Positions 1 to 14,300 are shown, counted from the stretch's first letter. The stretch is DNA of 64,000 nucleotides from Parascedosporium putredinis (GCA_949357655.1 CASHTG010000015.1:3100001-3164000), one strand, 5' to 3'. A program made the numbers and translations. Notes: generated from the letters alone by a model not told the origin.

Positions 1-3000
1 TTCCAGGTCGGCGTAAAAGTAGTTGCAAAAGGCGGTCGAGAGGACGGAGCCCTGGGGCACGCCGCGCTTCTGGCGGTAGTACTTTTGCCAATCTTGACAA
101 TGTTGCTGCGCACGTGGTCGGTGAGGAGGGTGGCGAGGGCGCCGGTGTTGTAGACGCGCTTCATCGAGTTGCTGACGAAGATTGTGTTCTTCTTGCCCGT
201 GGCTAGCTTGGATTCTAGGTGGCTGGCGAAGCGCGTCTCGTCGCTGGCGGTGGCCGCGAGGGACTGCCAGCGCTTGGCCGGCTTGGAGAGGGCGGTACCG
301 CATGTGTCCGGCACCGAGTCTCCGGGTTTGATCTCGACGTACTTGGAGATGACGTACCTGTCATCGGAAGGTATCGTTTTCATGAGCTCAACGACGGCGT
401 CCTGGGGCATCGTGTCGAACGCGGCGCGGACGTCGACCTTGGCCAGGTAAAACCTTTTGACCGGACCGCCTCGCGCATTCTCCGCAAAGGCCTTGAGGCG
501 CGAGTATAGCTCGGCCACGGAAAGAGGGAGGAGCCGAGCCGCGAAGGGTCCCGGTCCTTTTCTAGGGTAAACATGCCGTGGACGGGGGCGAGGATCGAGT
601 TGATGCTGGGTAGCAACACTTGTCGACCCTTGTGGAACTCCCTTCGCCGCAGGTTCATGATGGGGCGCAGGGCAGCGTCCTTGGGGAGGAGCCTTAGCTG
701 GCTAGTGCCCAGTGCTCGCTGATCGAGCAGGCTCCGAGCATCGGCCGCCTTGATTTCCTCAAAGAGGTCTGCCCTGAGGGCGACCATGGCGGGCTCGGCG
801 ATGCGCCTCCAGACATCGTGTCTGAAGTAAAAGAGACGGTTCTTGTGTTTACCTGAATCAGTAACGTAGAAGTTTGATCGGATCAGAGGTATCAGCAGCG
901 AGTCAAAGACGTAGTACAGGAACTCTAGGAAAATCTCCGTCCTCTTTAGCTTGTCAGTGGGGGACATCTTGTATTCTCGAAGGTGGGGCGGTGCGAGCCA
1001 CTCGACGTCGGTTAGCTAGAGGTGGGGGTTATCGGGAGCAAGCGTTAGCGCTCATGAAGTCACTAAATAGAGAGAGAGAGAGAGATGGAGAGCGGGTCGA
1101 CGATTCTCTTACCTTCATGCCCTGATATATGTCGTGAAGCGACATGTTTTCAAATCTGCGAAGGCGGACGAAGCGGTCCACGTTCTCCATTACCAGCTCT
1201 TTGTTGTGCTTTTGGACAGAACCCACGCCCCAGACCTCGTTGGGGATGATTTTGCACAAGACTCTTTGGCAAAAGGCCGATACCTGAGACGGGGAGTGGC
1301 GAGGTCCACAATCGAGTCTTCTCCTAGGTCAAGGGGGTCAACGGCGTCGTGGGCTCGCCCTTGCCACCGTTCCCTCTCTTGTCTTGAGCTCGTCTCACAC
1401 CGTCGGCGAGGCTTCGAGCTTGGCGGTCCTCGGTTGTTCCATCGCCGGTTACCGAAGCGGCGGGACCCGCAGTCAGCCTCAAGTCCGTTCCTGTTTGTTT
1501 CGCCCCGCGCTGTCCCGGGCCGACCGCAGGCCTTGGACAGTAGTAATCGAGGAGCTGGTTATAGGAGCAACGAGTGTGAAGGATTTGAAGGCGCTGCACA
1601 AGTTCTTTGGGACGGCCGCGAAGTCGCTTGGGTAGCCGGATCCGTACGGAAGAGTTCCCCTCTTGATCTACATGATGAAAAGTGGTATTGATTTCGTCTT
1701 CTCGCAGGGTGTAATCCTGAAATTTCTGACCGGTCTTGGTCCGGTCAACGTGAAGGTGAACACGTTATGAAGGCCAAACTGTCGGGGAAACATGTACGCC
1801 ATGACCCGGAGGGTGCTCTCATCAGACCCTCGACTAGGTTGGCTCTCGGTTCCGGGCCCATCCTTGGCGTTGTCCCCTTTGGCATGGTAGGGAGCACGGT
1901 TGAGGATATCTATGGGTTTCGTCAATATCTTTCCCTCTTCCCATTAATATTCCAGGCGTAAAAATCAACGACGGCTAGGAGTGCAAAGGGAAAGAAGGGA
2001 AAAGAAAAGAAAGAAAAAGAACATACGAATATGGCGAAAGCCAGTGTGGACGTTGCCCTTTGCACTCATGCCGGCCCTCGCATAAAAGATACGACTTCTG
2101 ACAAAGTTGATCTCTCCCAATGATCTCACCGGAGGACACTTGGGGGGCAGCTCCCACTAGCCTGGGCGAGAGGGGGTGCAGCATCTAGGTGCAATGGATC
2201 TAATTCGGAGAGCGGGGTCCCTTTTTGAAAGGCAAGGTAAGAACATGTACCCAGTAGGAGAGGAGCACTGAGGTTGGAGCTAGGATCTCTATGGACAGAA
2301 ATACTCACCACTCAGCTGCCACATGTTGTTCAGTCCAGCGTTGACGCTCTGGAAGATGGCACAGTCTACGAGCAGATCAATCATGATTCTCTCTCCAGCT
2401 TGGCCCAATAGAGCCAACAAGTGAGGCCATGGCGGTCTTTTAAGAGCCTCAACATGATGGTTTGGAAAGACTGATAAGAGTCCCGGAATGGACGGTCTCT
2501 CTCCCGCACGGCCCGTCTGCCTCCCGGTGTTGAGGCCGGTGGTTTTCCGAAAGCCGTCACAAAGGATATGCCTAGGTCTACCGTTGGCTTTGTTAGACCG
2601 AGAGAACAGAAGCCAGATGGTGAAATCAACAATCTACACGGTTTTCAAAAGGGGAATCAGTTCACCGTACACATTGTTTGCAGATCAGAGAGATGCTCCG
2701 ACGCTTGCACCAGGGAAGGGTTTGCCAAACCTCGGATTGGGAAAAGGCGGGATCGCCGGTCAAGGAGACGTGAGAGCCATCATGCTTTTGGGAATAGGTG
2801 ACCCACTCCCGCCATCGATCTTCCGACTGATCATACGGCTTATCTGATAATCCTACGAGGGTCGTATCGAGCAGGTGGTATACTCTGGTCTCACGCTCGC
2901 TGAGCACAGCAGTGGTCGTGCCCAGGCGCGAGATCTTCTTCTTTCGCGCGCGTGAAGTTGCCGGGAGTCTCGACAACAGGTACTCTCGTAGAGTGGTGAC

Positions 3001-3144
3001 GCGTTGGTAGTACAGATTCAGAAGTGCCCGGCTTGGAGGGCCCGTATCCGGAGGCGATGGTCTGCTCGTACAGACTCGCTTTTGCTCCGCGCCGGCGTGT
3101 GGTGGCTCATGACGGCGCCGCTTGAGGTGTTCCCGACCCGACAT
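1..3144 (-). CDS. TERT: Telomerase reverse transcriptase, C-terminus cut by window edge
   Basis: Catalytic subunit of telomerase, which copies its RNA template onto chromosome ends in the nucleus. Read on the minus strand from ATG 3144, I place exons at 3144-2731, 2633-2309, 2220-2027, 1909-1113 and 1015-1; the phases agree once single-base gaps are allowed for. An N-terminal stretch around ILCDGFRK leads to the RNA-binding region with the CP motif (FPRQFGLHNVFT, near 1790) and the T/QFP motif (PNEVWGVG, near 1240). The polymerase part shows motif 1/2 (RLLPKDAALRPI, near 690), motif A with its catalytic Asp (KVDVRAAFDTMPQ, near 420) and motif B' (GVPQGSVLS, near 40). Motif C with the other Asp pair lies beyond the left edge. 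At least six one-base frame changes occur, near 83-86, 520, 1291-1294, 1345, 1752 and 2142-2147, mostly in homopolymers. Family assignment is firm; the first intron (2634-2730, donor GTTTGG) is less certain. Divergent from the RhoGEF gene. Confidence 0.93.
1016..1112 (-). other. TERT intron containing a GA microsatellite
   Basis: A GTAAGA donor at 1112 and a CTAG acceptor at 1016 join the T-motif exon to the exon starting with LTDVEWLAPP in frame. A run of about eight GA units (TC on the coding strand) lies inside, near 1070-1085. Confidence 0.8.
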
Positions 3145-6100
3145 GGTTACTGTAGGAGGGATTGCAGTTGCCTGGGTTTCGAATGAGCATTGGATTCGGT
3201 CGCGTGAGACAGATTTCAGTTTTTTGTTGCAAATATGGCCGTCATCGGTTGAGGGACCATAGGTGGAGCATCTTTATCCTAGCAACGGTGCATGTGAGAC
3301 GAGCTCGACGGAGGCCAAGGTCCACGGCCCGAATTTCTGAAGATCGGCTAGGTAAAGCCAGGGTAAAATATGGCCAACTGGTGATAGAATTGGTACTGGG
3401 CGTCAGTGACGCCAGCAACGATGGCGGCTGGAGCGGACAAGATTGGTCAATCTGATGTCTCGATTTGAGGGTCGTCGCGCCAAGTCGCGTTCTGGTCCTC
3501 TGTGTTCCGTCACCTTAAATTTGGGGTGGGTACACGAGCTTCAGTGCTCAGCGTTGCTTCTGGTGGCTTTTCAGGGTCTCGAGAAAAAACGATGGGCCCT
3601 GCCGCAATTGGTTGACCAACTGTTGGTAAAACGTCAGTGGGGGTTTGGACTGGACGAGTTGGGATATGCTTCCAAAATTTCCAACTGATCCGTCGAGCTA
3701 GTTCCTAGAAATGGAACAACCATGGATTGATGGATCTCTGTATTAACCTCTTCGTATTAACTTTCAGCTACATCTCCATCGGTCAATTGATCGGTGACAT
3801 GATGTGATCTGGTGGATCTCGGATGGATCTATGGATCCATCTACAAGTGCCCATTGATCAATAGCTCCGTTCGATACGCATCCATCAACAGCAAGGTTCG
3901 ACGGACGTTGATTAGATCAGCAATTCCCAACTCTGCAGCCACTGGCCCTGGAGCTCCCCTGTGGTCCCCCTGGACGATCTTGGAGAACGCAGTGTTCTAG
4001 AGGCGAAGCTTAATCCAACCCCAGCCACAGTCCATGCCGCCAGTTTCAGTGTTGGTGTCGGACAAGCGCCAAAATCCATGCGCGGTGATCACCTTTGGGC
4101 TAAAGATCTGCAGCCATCCCCGAGTAAGCACGGTTGGATCTCGAGTCTCTTGGAGGGAGAGAGAGGGGGAGAGAAAGAGGGGAAAACGAGAGAAAGCCAC
4201 GAGAAAGAAATCAGCCGTAACACTACTGCCCTTACCTCTTAGTCCGTACATACTGACTGGGTGGAGCCTAGATGGATCCAAGATCTACGTGTCAAACATA
4301 AGCAACTCTCGGGGGAATCGCCTCAACGTTCGCTTCCTATTTCCCAATCTTCTAATGGGCACAGAAGAGGGCGGGGGATCAGAGGGACGGTTTGCCGCGC
4401 AACACGCAGTTTTCAGTTGGCAGCAAGGGAGGTGAGCGGAATGGAATCGATCTATTTCGTCCTGGGTGCATCGCTGTTGACAGGGGTGTTTGCCTCCCAG
4501 CGTCGTGCCGCCGACATGGACAACGCACACATTTGAAATCCCAAGAGAAACGACGGGAACAGTTGCCTTTTCAAGACATCTATGCAATCCATTATTGCGT
4601 CAGTTCTGAACTGCTTGCTTGGTGATGCAAGATCTCCACCTCATCCCACTGGTTCATGTCCATTCCATTTTGCGCAGACTCTCACCCCTCTTTTTCCCAT
4701 TTTCCCTCTCTCGTGGGAGCAATTCGTGGTGTTCTTGGGCTTGTAAGCTCTGGAGAATCATAGGTCTTGTAGGATTTTCTGAAGCACCTCTTCGAAATAG
4801 ACTATCAGAGCCGGAAAAAAAGAAGAAAAAGAAGAAAAAAAGACAAGACCAAAGTATGGTGGGCGGCCGGGTCAGCCCCCGCCATCCCGAGATGAGATCC
4901 CCTCAACAGAACATCGCGTGTCCGGTAATTGGCTGCAAGGACGCATGGCCTCCAGGCTTGTACCTGATGGACCCAGCCAGGAGCAAGGAGCATCTGTCAG
5001 ATTCATCTTTCCGAATCCGGAGGATAATCCATACCAGTTGGCATGTTCTAAAGAGGGGTTGAAGAAGAGCGGAGAGATTGGGATGAGAACAAGAAAAGAA
5101 GAAGAAGGAAGAAAAAGAGGGTCTTCACCTCACCTATTGCCTAAGACGGCACTGATACCAATCAAGGGATCTCGGTTTCTGAGTTTCGATTGTCGATAAC
5201 GGGGAAAAGAGAAATGGGGGTGGCAGGGGCGCTTCTGGAACCCAAGGAACTCGAGCAGGCCGAACCATCAACCACATGCAATCATTGATATCAACCAACT
5301 GTTATTACGGATGTTACGTGCGTCTAGGAACCCTGATTGTCCGAACCATGGGCCGAGTCGCAAACGAACTACAACACATATCAACTGGGCCAATGGAGAG
5401 GTGTGATGGGAGCTGACGACTAACATCACGAAGATTTTGAAGTTGAAAGGGCTCACTGCTGGTCCTGGCCCTCAAGTGCGTAAAATCCCGAGATTCTTTG
5501 GTGGGCCCCTGCCAAGTACATGTAATATGTCGTGTATCACTGTGGTGGATGAATGGAGTCCGTTGGCTCTCTGCAACTTCAATCAATGGAGATTGGACTG
5601 GATGGAGTGATGAGCCACAGATCTCCGCCCACCTCGGGCGTTCAAGTTTTTCGATTTTACTCTACACCAATGTCCAGGCCTCTTTCTTGTTCCAACATTA
5701 TTCCGCGTATCGTGGGTTTCCATTGACCTGCAAGCGGGCAAGAATTCAGGGGACTATGTAATTAATTTACATTTATTCCTCCATGTGCATCTCCCGGTTG
5801 GGCGCCGTACACCTGCGTGGCTTCATACCATCCGCCCTGGTTATGGGTATATGAGACAAGTGCCCACTCATCCGGTTTTCTCCCTTGCCGCAGAGCCTTG
5901 TATACTATGCTTTTCCCTTTGCGGGGATTTCAAGGGGAAAAGGTGATACAGTCAAAACGAAGAGGAGGAGCAAAAAAAAAAAAAAAAAAACTAGACTGGG
6001 AAAGAGGCGGCCCTCGAGCGAGTGCAAGTGGTCAAAAAGAAAGGAAAGCAGTCTGGGCCTCTTCAATCTTCAAGCTATGAACAACCAAGTAGAGAAGGGA

Positions 6101-8312
6101 GTGAAGCAAGCCCAGCCCCCAGAGTAGTCGCTTTTAGACGGATGACGATTTCTTGACCTGCCGAACCCAGACAAGAGGTGAAACACTGTTGCAAGCCAAG
6201 CTAGCACCTCACCACGCTCTCTTATTATTGTTATTGTTTGAATAGTCTCTCGTATCTCATCTCTCCTCTCTTTCTCTTTCCTCTCTTCACATTAGGGACC
6301 CGCCTTCCGCCCCGTGCCACTCCCCTGATAAGCCTCAAGCCTGCCCTCGTTTTTCGGCCGCCACACCAAGCGCCGCTATCAATGGCTAGCCAGCCGAGAA
6401 GATCCTTACAAGACATGTAGCACCGACAATTTCCTCCCTCGAAGCGTGCATCAAGATGGTGCCCACGTTGGCCCCTTTTGCGGGCGGGCAGAAAGACTCG
6501 ACAAAGGTTTTTAAATTGCGAGCCGAGCGAGGAGCTCCGCCATCCTATCAGTACACTACATCTCGGAATGCATCCATCAATTGTCGTGCCGGATCAGTCA
6601 TGAGGCATGGGATTCGTCCCAGCTCGAGCGTAGCAGATACCTTGGTTCCTGTATTTCTGAATGCGTCAATCATACATATGTGTAGTGTCGTCTCTCGCCA
6701 GTCATACGTTTCGTGCCATTTCAAGGATCAATCTGCTATTAGACCATATATGTACTGTGTTCAGCTTGGAGACGGTCTATCTGTTGATGCGGAGGTGACG
6801 GCGTTTCGAGGTTGGGCCAGCGCAAGCTGCGTTTGGTTCGTCCCCACTCGAACAGGGGCCCCCACTGATTCAGACTTTCAATGTTCCTTGAGGACCCGAC
6901 CAAACTCATCCGGATCCTTGGCCTCTGGATCTTGGATGGGGCTCCTGGCCCGCACCGCCCTCAGGATCGAAACCTCGAAATCGTATTTGGGCAGCCGTTT
7001 GCATTGGTCAATCGGGTGCGTTCTCTCCCTCTCTCCTTTTAACTACCCCTTTGTAGCTACTTTTATTTTCATGGTGACTATAGGGGGTGGTATTGGCCGC
7101 ATCAACACATCCATCCATTGATCCATAGATCCACGATTATGTTGACATTGGCATCGAGCCTTCCATGGATAAGCAAGCCTGGTTGGGCTCTCCTTGCCAA
7201 CAGGAATAGAGACATTCATTCATTAGTTGAATTCGCTAGTGTGCCGTCGGCCAGCTCTGTAGTCGTATTTTGAGATCTTCGCCGGATGCAACCCTGGGCT
7301 GGGTCTTTTAGCGCATCCCCTTGCCGTGGTGCGACGTGTGCGGAGGATCCGGTGCTGGATGGGTCTAGCCTGTTTCCCTTCATCAGTCGGAATGGGGTCG
7401 AGTTGTTGGAAATCCTTGTACTGGCCGGCTTGGCTGGTGTACCGAGATGCTGGCCCTTATTAAAGCCAGTCAGCGATTTGCGACTTGGGTTTGCTTGAGG
7501 GCTAAACGAAAACGGTTGAGTCCCTCCCTCTCGTCCTTGATGGTCCAGTCCATCCATCCACCATCCACTATCCATAGAAAGGTACCTCGCCCTAGTGCCT
7601 CCGTCCCTGTGTGGGCTGGCCTACGGGGAATCAATCAATGATGAAGATGGATTGATCCCATTGTAAAAAGAAAGAGGGCAACCCCTCCGAACCGGTGGTC
7701 GAGCAGAAACTAATCGTCAGTTGATCGCCTGCATTGCATGTACTTGACTGTTATTATTATTACCGACTGCTGCCCCAAGTGGAGAGGAAGAATAAACCCA
7801 AAAGAAATGTCCTGAAAAGAAGAAGAAAAAAACAACTTCAATTGAAGAGGACTGGAAGAGAAAAAGGTCTCGCCTGGCGGATTAGTGTAGCAGAGAGGAA
7901 GAAGTCCGTTGGTCGTGTACATGGCTTCGTGTACCTTTGCCCCATCCGCACGTGCGAGTGTGGACTAGTGGACAAAGTATCCCCTTCGTACCTTGTTTCC
8001 TTCCTTCAACCCCCGTCGCCCTGTCTCTCGCGTCCCTCCAATTCGTGCGATTCTTAGCTTGTGTGGCGTTGCGAGACAAGAAACACCAACCAGTGTGTGA
8101 GAGCCCCGAAATTGATAGGCTGCGGCCTTGCTCTCCATTTGCCAGTGTTGCCCGCTCTGCCCAGAAACCTCGTCCACTTATGCCCATCCACTCACATCCC
8201 AAGGCCAACTCATCAATGATCCCACGTCTCAACGAGCCCCCGCCGCTTGCATGGTCCTTCACCTCCTAGTGCCCCCATCCCGCAAGCCTGCCTAACGGGT
8301 GCCAGGGTCACA
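3145..8312. other. Long gene-poor divergent intergenic region
   Basis: This 5.2 kb separates the start codons of TERT and the RhoGEF gene. I recognise no conserved protein on either strand. It holds purine-rich stretches (4790-4850, 5080-5130), a run of 19 A at 5972-5990, and several ATTGATCC / GGATCCATC-type short motifs (3724-3845, 7109-7133, 7540-7580). It should carry both promoters and probably long 5' leaders. A 222-codon open frame at 6456-7121 has no recognisable domain and is not called. Confidence 0.5.
5972..5990 (+). repeat. Poly-A tract (19 A)
   Basis: An uninterrupted run of 19 adenines in non-coding sequence. Given the homopolymer-length errors elsewhere in the window, its true length is uncertain. 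Confidence 0.9.
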
Positions 8313-11300
8313 ATGGAGGCTGAAATCCGAGACGAGGACTACCGATTAGGGTCCTCGGCCATCGACGATCCCCTCTCCCAGCATCGCCCGTCATCTCATC
8401 TCCAACAGCCATTCCAGCACCAGCCGTACCACCAACAGCACCTCTACTCCGACTTTCCCACCCAGCGCCTCCAGCCCGCTGACCTGGCCTCTTCCCTCGA
8501 CCCTCACCATCACCCGCCTTACGCCGATCCGACTTTTCCACCCCATCCTCCCCCAGCCGACGCCCGTCTCAATACTGCCCAACCTGCCCGAACCTCTGCC
8601 TCCTCGCCGGGCCGCAGGTACACCGATGCCAATCTGAGCGCAGTCGCCGCCAATGATCGAGCCGCGATCCCGATAGATCCACATGATTTCTACCGTAGTT
8701 ATCAGGACACGAATACTGGTGCACTAGTTGCCCACGAACTCGACTCCGATCTCCCAATGGCCACCACCGCCCCATCGCGAGGCCAGGACACCTCGTCCCC
8801 CTCGACCGCCGCTCATTCCTCCTCACGACTCCCCTCCGGTGCCAGCAGCTCGCGAACTCCCCTCCGTCAAAACTTGCGTTCCGTCTCTGCTCCTCTTGGG
8901 GACGATCGTTCCTCTACCAACCCTTCCAAGGCCGGTTCAGCTGGCCAGCCAAGTGTCAAGGATCTCCGGAAAAAGTTTGATCAGGGCGGCTCTGCCTCCA
9001 TGATCCCACGCCCGCCAGCCCGTTCCTCGCTGGTTCACCGTCCTACTTACTCGTCTAGGAGCAGAGCGACGACCCCAACCGGTGGGCCCTCCACCACCAA
9101 CACCGCCGCCGGTCAGTCTTCCTCTACGGCGTCCTCCAGGTCCAGCAGTTCGCGAAACCAGTCGTCAATCACCGACCCCACCCGATCGAGCAGGCCCAAG
9201 TCATCTCAAAACAACAACGGGCAATCATTCGCCAATCGCGTTAACAAACCCAAGTCGAGCACTTCTTCCAAATCCACAGGCACAAGATCTACGACGCAGT
9301 CCTCCCGCGAGCGCGCCCCAGCATCCTCGTCATCCTCCGCTGTCTCGCACTCGCGGAACCCTTCTCGCGCTTCCCAGCCTATACTATTTGGCGAGATCCT
9401 TCCGGATCAGCGAGACACCCTGGCTGTAGGATACGGCATCGAAAATGCCCTTCCGCGGGCCCCATCGGACACCGATTCCGATTCACGGCGGCGGACTTTT
9501 TCCGATATGGGGGACGGCGTTCCGGATTCGCCAACAGACTGGTATCGACCCGAATCTGCTCGCCGTGCTAGCGAGCTCTCGACACGATCATCCGCCACAC
9601 TACACCCCAATCTACACGATGGTAGCTACGCTGGGGCTGCGCCGCCTTCCTCCCCGGGCCCCGCCGCCGGCCAACTTCCCCCAAGTCAAGCGACCTAGCT
9701 CGAGCCGGAGGTTTAACAGCATCTCGAGCGATCTCAGCCAGTCCGGCTCTGGCCATCCTCACCTAGTTTCCGTCGTTCGCACCACGACGAAAAACATTCG
9801 AGGAGTGGAACGCCCACGGGCAACCGCTCCAGGACCCCGACGGAGTCCCGTGGTAACCGAAAGCACCCGCCTCGAAATATCGCCACCCCGGCCAACACGA
9901 CGGGTGGTAGCTCGAGGCTGAATGCGATAATATCCACCCCACCTCCTAAGCTCTCGCCCCCTCCGTAGCTCAAGGCCCAGGCAGCCGGTTTCGGTCGCCA
10001 CAACTGCGAGCTCAGGCTAAAAATTCGGACCGCACCCCCAAGTCGCCGACAAAGCAACACTGGAAGTCGCCTTCTTCGAGTACTGAGGAAAAGAGCAGCA
10101 GGAGAAGAAAGGTATCGGTTGGTAACATCGATTTTGAGCAGCGAAGGGAGCACGTCAAGTTGGCCTACCGAAAATCCATTCGACAATCCAGGATTCAAGA
10201 TGCTAAGCGAGCCGCAAAGGTTCAAGCGGACCAAGAGACGGAGGATGTGGCACCCGACACCGAGCCGACGCCGACGCCTTCCGACCAACCAACCATTATG
10301 TTCGAGGTGGCCTCTGATGATCTGCCTTCCCTAGAGATCCTCCCCGAGACGTCGGCCAAGCCAGCCGAGCCTGAACACACGCAAACCGTCCTCGTTCCTG
10401 ATGGAACCCTCCAGGACGGAGCTGTTGACTCCCCCACCTTGGGCATACCTGGGAGCTTCCCTACCCTGAGCCCTCCTCTTGCGTCTGATGAAATCCCCCA
10501 CCTTCGGCGGTATCAACGACCTCGGATATGACGGAGTTTGATATTGAACCGCAACCGGGCCTTGAGGTGCAGCTGGTTTCTCAGACCGCGCCCCTAGCAG
10601 ATGACTTCCATCAGACCATAGACTTGGCCGTGGATATTCCTCCCATGGCGTACGAGGCCAACCTTCCGACACTCGCGAGGACCGAATACCAATACCCTTT
10701 CGAGGATGAAGAAGAACAGTTTGGGACAGTAGAAGGCCCTGAGCAGATGGTGGTTGAAATCGGCTTAGACATCTTGAATACTCCGACACTCCCGCCAGCG
10801 GATGTGGCCCCCAACGACGATTTTGAACAACCGTCGGTCCCAGGGGCCTTCAAAGAAGATTACGAAAGTGCCGCATATGGCCCAGACTCGTACGAAGCCC
10901 GGGTGCGTATGCTGAGACGCGGGTCCGACATGTCCCAATTCACCGGCTCTCAACATAGCCACGCCCCCTTCCCCTCTTATGATTACGATACGAGAGGTTA
11001 CAGTCTCAACTTGGACGAAAACGACGTTCTTCGCAACATCAATCACGGCGGCGAGGATTCCCTAACAGACGATGTATGCTCCGCCGATGCCCCGGAGGAT
11101 GGCGACCAACAGGAGGCCTATTACTCCCCACAGCCGTACCTACAAGACGCGACCTTGTCCAATCGCGCCTCGACCTGCGAATCCTTTGACGCCTCCCATT
11201 CGGACGAAAACCGAGGCGAGATGGGCGTTGGCGGTCTTGGTATCCGATCCACCCACGATTCAACCCAAATGCTAGGAGTTCCTTCCATGCTCATGGCCGG

Positions 11301-14300
11301 CAATCGATCGAGCCAGCACTCAACTTGGACCGATTTCTCCATCGATAGCAGTGAGCCATCAGACGCTGCAGCCCCACGCTTGTCGAAGAGCCGACTGGAT
11401 CCATCGCCGTTGCCTAAACATGTTGCCATGTTTCCCGGTTCCCCTCTAGCCGGCGAGGAAGTTTCTCAACCGGCGGAAAGCGCTCGGCTCGCGCCAATGG
11501 GCAGCCATGACGACGATATGCGAACCTATGCCGTGAGCCATCAATTGCCCGAGCTTGACACCGGCGAGGGATTCGAGATACCATACCTCGCCCAGCATCC
11601 AGAGGAGCGAGAAGAGCAGTATGCGGACCCGGCCGTCCCCCTCCCCGCCCACGAACCTCCTCCGGTCCCCGCCCTCGATGAGTTGCACGAGACGCCTCCA
11701 ACCCACTTTTACGAGCTACCGGGCAGCAGTACCCTGGTCGATTCTAATCGTGAAAGCGAGGATTTCACGTTGACTTCTACCAGCGCATCCGTCAACCAGA
11801 TTCCGCCCAGCGTTTCGGAAATATCGCAGCACACGAGCGTAACAGACCGGGCGAGCGTAGCTGAGAGCGTAGAGAAGAACGGTCTACCTAGCAAGGAAAG
11901 GCAGCGTTTGATCCAGCGACGGAATGTTATCAAGGAACTTTTGGATACGGAAGCTGTGTTTGTCCGCGATATGAACATTGTGGAAGAAATTTACAAGGGC
12001 ACCGCCGAGGCCTGTCCTAAATTGGACGACAAGACAGTGAAGCTGATATTCCGCAACACGGATGAAATCATCGCCTTCCATACAGCCTTCTTAGGCCAGC
12101 TCAAGGAGGCGGTGGCGCCCGTGTATCAGCTTGCTGGCAGGAAATCACCGCCACCTAGGGAGGATTCGAGAGCGTCGGAACTTACGACCAATTCTGTGGA
12201 TAGCCATTCGATGAAGAGCGAGCCGGATGAGGAAAAAGACCGGCTGACCGGGCTCGGGCCAGTCTTTAAATCCAACATTGACATCATGAAAACGGCACAC
12301 GAAGGCTTTCTCCGAAACAGCGACCAAGCGGCCAAGAGACTCATTCAAATTCAGCAAGACCGCACCGTCAAGGTTTGGCTCAACGAGTGCAACGAGGTGG
12401 CCAAGGACTTGACGGCGGCCTGGGACTTGATTCGCTCCTCATCAAGCCGATGCAGCGAATCACCAAATACCCGAACCTCATCATCACCCTCCTCCAGCAC
12501 ACGCCCGAAGACCACCCCGACCGTGCCCCGCTTCTGGCTGCGAAAGACGCTTTGGAGACGGCCATTATTGAGATCAACAAGACAAAGAAGAACTTTGAGC
12601 TCGTAGGACAGATTGTCGGCCGGAAACGAAAGGAGTCTGACGTGAAGGCGGGCCTGGCCAGGGCATTTGGCAAGCGTGTCGATAAGCTGCAGACGTCGAA
12701 TAACCGGGCCGAGGAAGATACCGTCTACGTCAAGCTACGGGAGCGGTTCGGTGATGACTATCTCCGGCTCCAGGTCGTCCTTCGCGACGTCGAGTTCTAC
12801 ACACGTCAGGTGACGGCGTACGTGCACGAGTTCCTTCAGTACCTTTCCTCGATTGAGCTTGTCATGAGGCTCCAAGCGAGCCCGTTCCCCGAAGTGGAGA
12901 GTAAATGGGTCCAGTTTAACGTGTCCATGAGAGACATTGAGAAAGTTACACTAGAGCAACATGTAAGTCGTGACACCTTCCCCCTACGCCTTGCGCCTTC
13001 CCCTTGTTCGCATTTTCTCTCTGTCTTTCCGCTAACCATATTAAAAAACATAGCTCTCGCGGGTCAGGAAAAGTGTGATTGAACCGTTTGAAAAAGTGAT
13101 TAAAGCGTACGGCAACCCGTCGCTAGCGATGAAGAAGCGTGCGAAGAGGCGCCTCGATTTCGAGCGAGCCGAGCAGCTCAAGAGGAGCGGCAAGACGGTA
13201 GATTCAAAGCTCAAGGAGCTAGTTGAGCAGTACGAGGCTCTTAACGACACACTCAGAAAGGAGCTCCCAAAGCTGTCGGAACTCACGGTCAAAGTTGGCA
13301 ACATCTGCCTCGCTAACCTGGTGAACCTCCAGGCTGAGTGGTACAAGATGTGGAAAGACAAGGTCAAGGTTGTGCTAGAAAATAGCGATCAGATGCCCGA
13401 GGTCGAGGGCATCGTCTCGGCTTTCCAGCGCGACTACCAGTTTGCTCTGGACTCGGTCTCGGCAATCGGTATCCTCAACCCGTCGTCCAAGCCGAGGATA
13501 TCGCAGTCCAAGAGAACGAGCACAGACGATAGCCTATCAAAGAATCGACCGCGACCATCCGATTTATCGATCCGCGGCAGGGGGCCATCAGTCAATGGCG
13601 ACGGCCCTCCAAGCCTCCCGACGCCCGAGTTTGCAGGGAGCAGCAATTCCAGCTTCACGTTCTCGCCCACAAGCACGGCCATACCCAGCCCCCACCACTA
13701 CTATCGGGATTACTATACAGGCATCAACGGCTACCGCGGCGGGGGTGCCTCACCCATCACCAATGATGCGCACGCGAGTTCACGTCCACATGTAGCCGCC
13801 CCAGTGGCACGGCCGAGCACGGGGCGGAGCTTCGATTCATCAGCACCGCCGCGACAGAGCTCAGACTCGAGCAATGCAAACGTGAGGGACTCCAACTCGA
13901 CGTCATACAATGTGACGTACCCAGGACCGGATGGACCGCGGCGATTCTCGGGGCTATTCCACTCCGCGTTGCCACTACCGGATGATGCAGAAGATAGTCG
14001 GAGATCATCCCGGGCGTCGTCAAGGGAACGAGTCCCAACGTCGGGTGGATACAACATTCTCTGGCTCGCAGCATCACTTTTCGAGTTTAACATTGAGACA
14101 ACAAAACACGAGGCCGGATACCCGTATCTCGTATACCAGGCCGGAGAGGTAAGCAGCTCCTTTTGCTTGTATCTCTTGTAGCACCTTGTTCTCCAATCCC
14201 TCGTACCTAGTTGACTAACCGATCGTTTGTTACGTGGATGATAGATCTTCGATGTTATAGCTGAAAAGGGCGAGCTATGGCTTGCCAAGAACCAAGATGA

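Noticed and set aside
1..3144. TERT as a pseudogene because of several frame changes
   Set aside because: Equivalent one-base changes occur throughout the window in essential genes, while the TERT motifs and splice sites remain conserved; sequence error is the simpler reading.
6456..7121. 222-codon open frame in the first gene desert
   Set aside because: No recognisable domain, no conserved motif, no clear splice partners; composition looks like random non-coding sequence.
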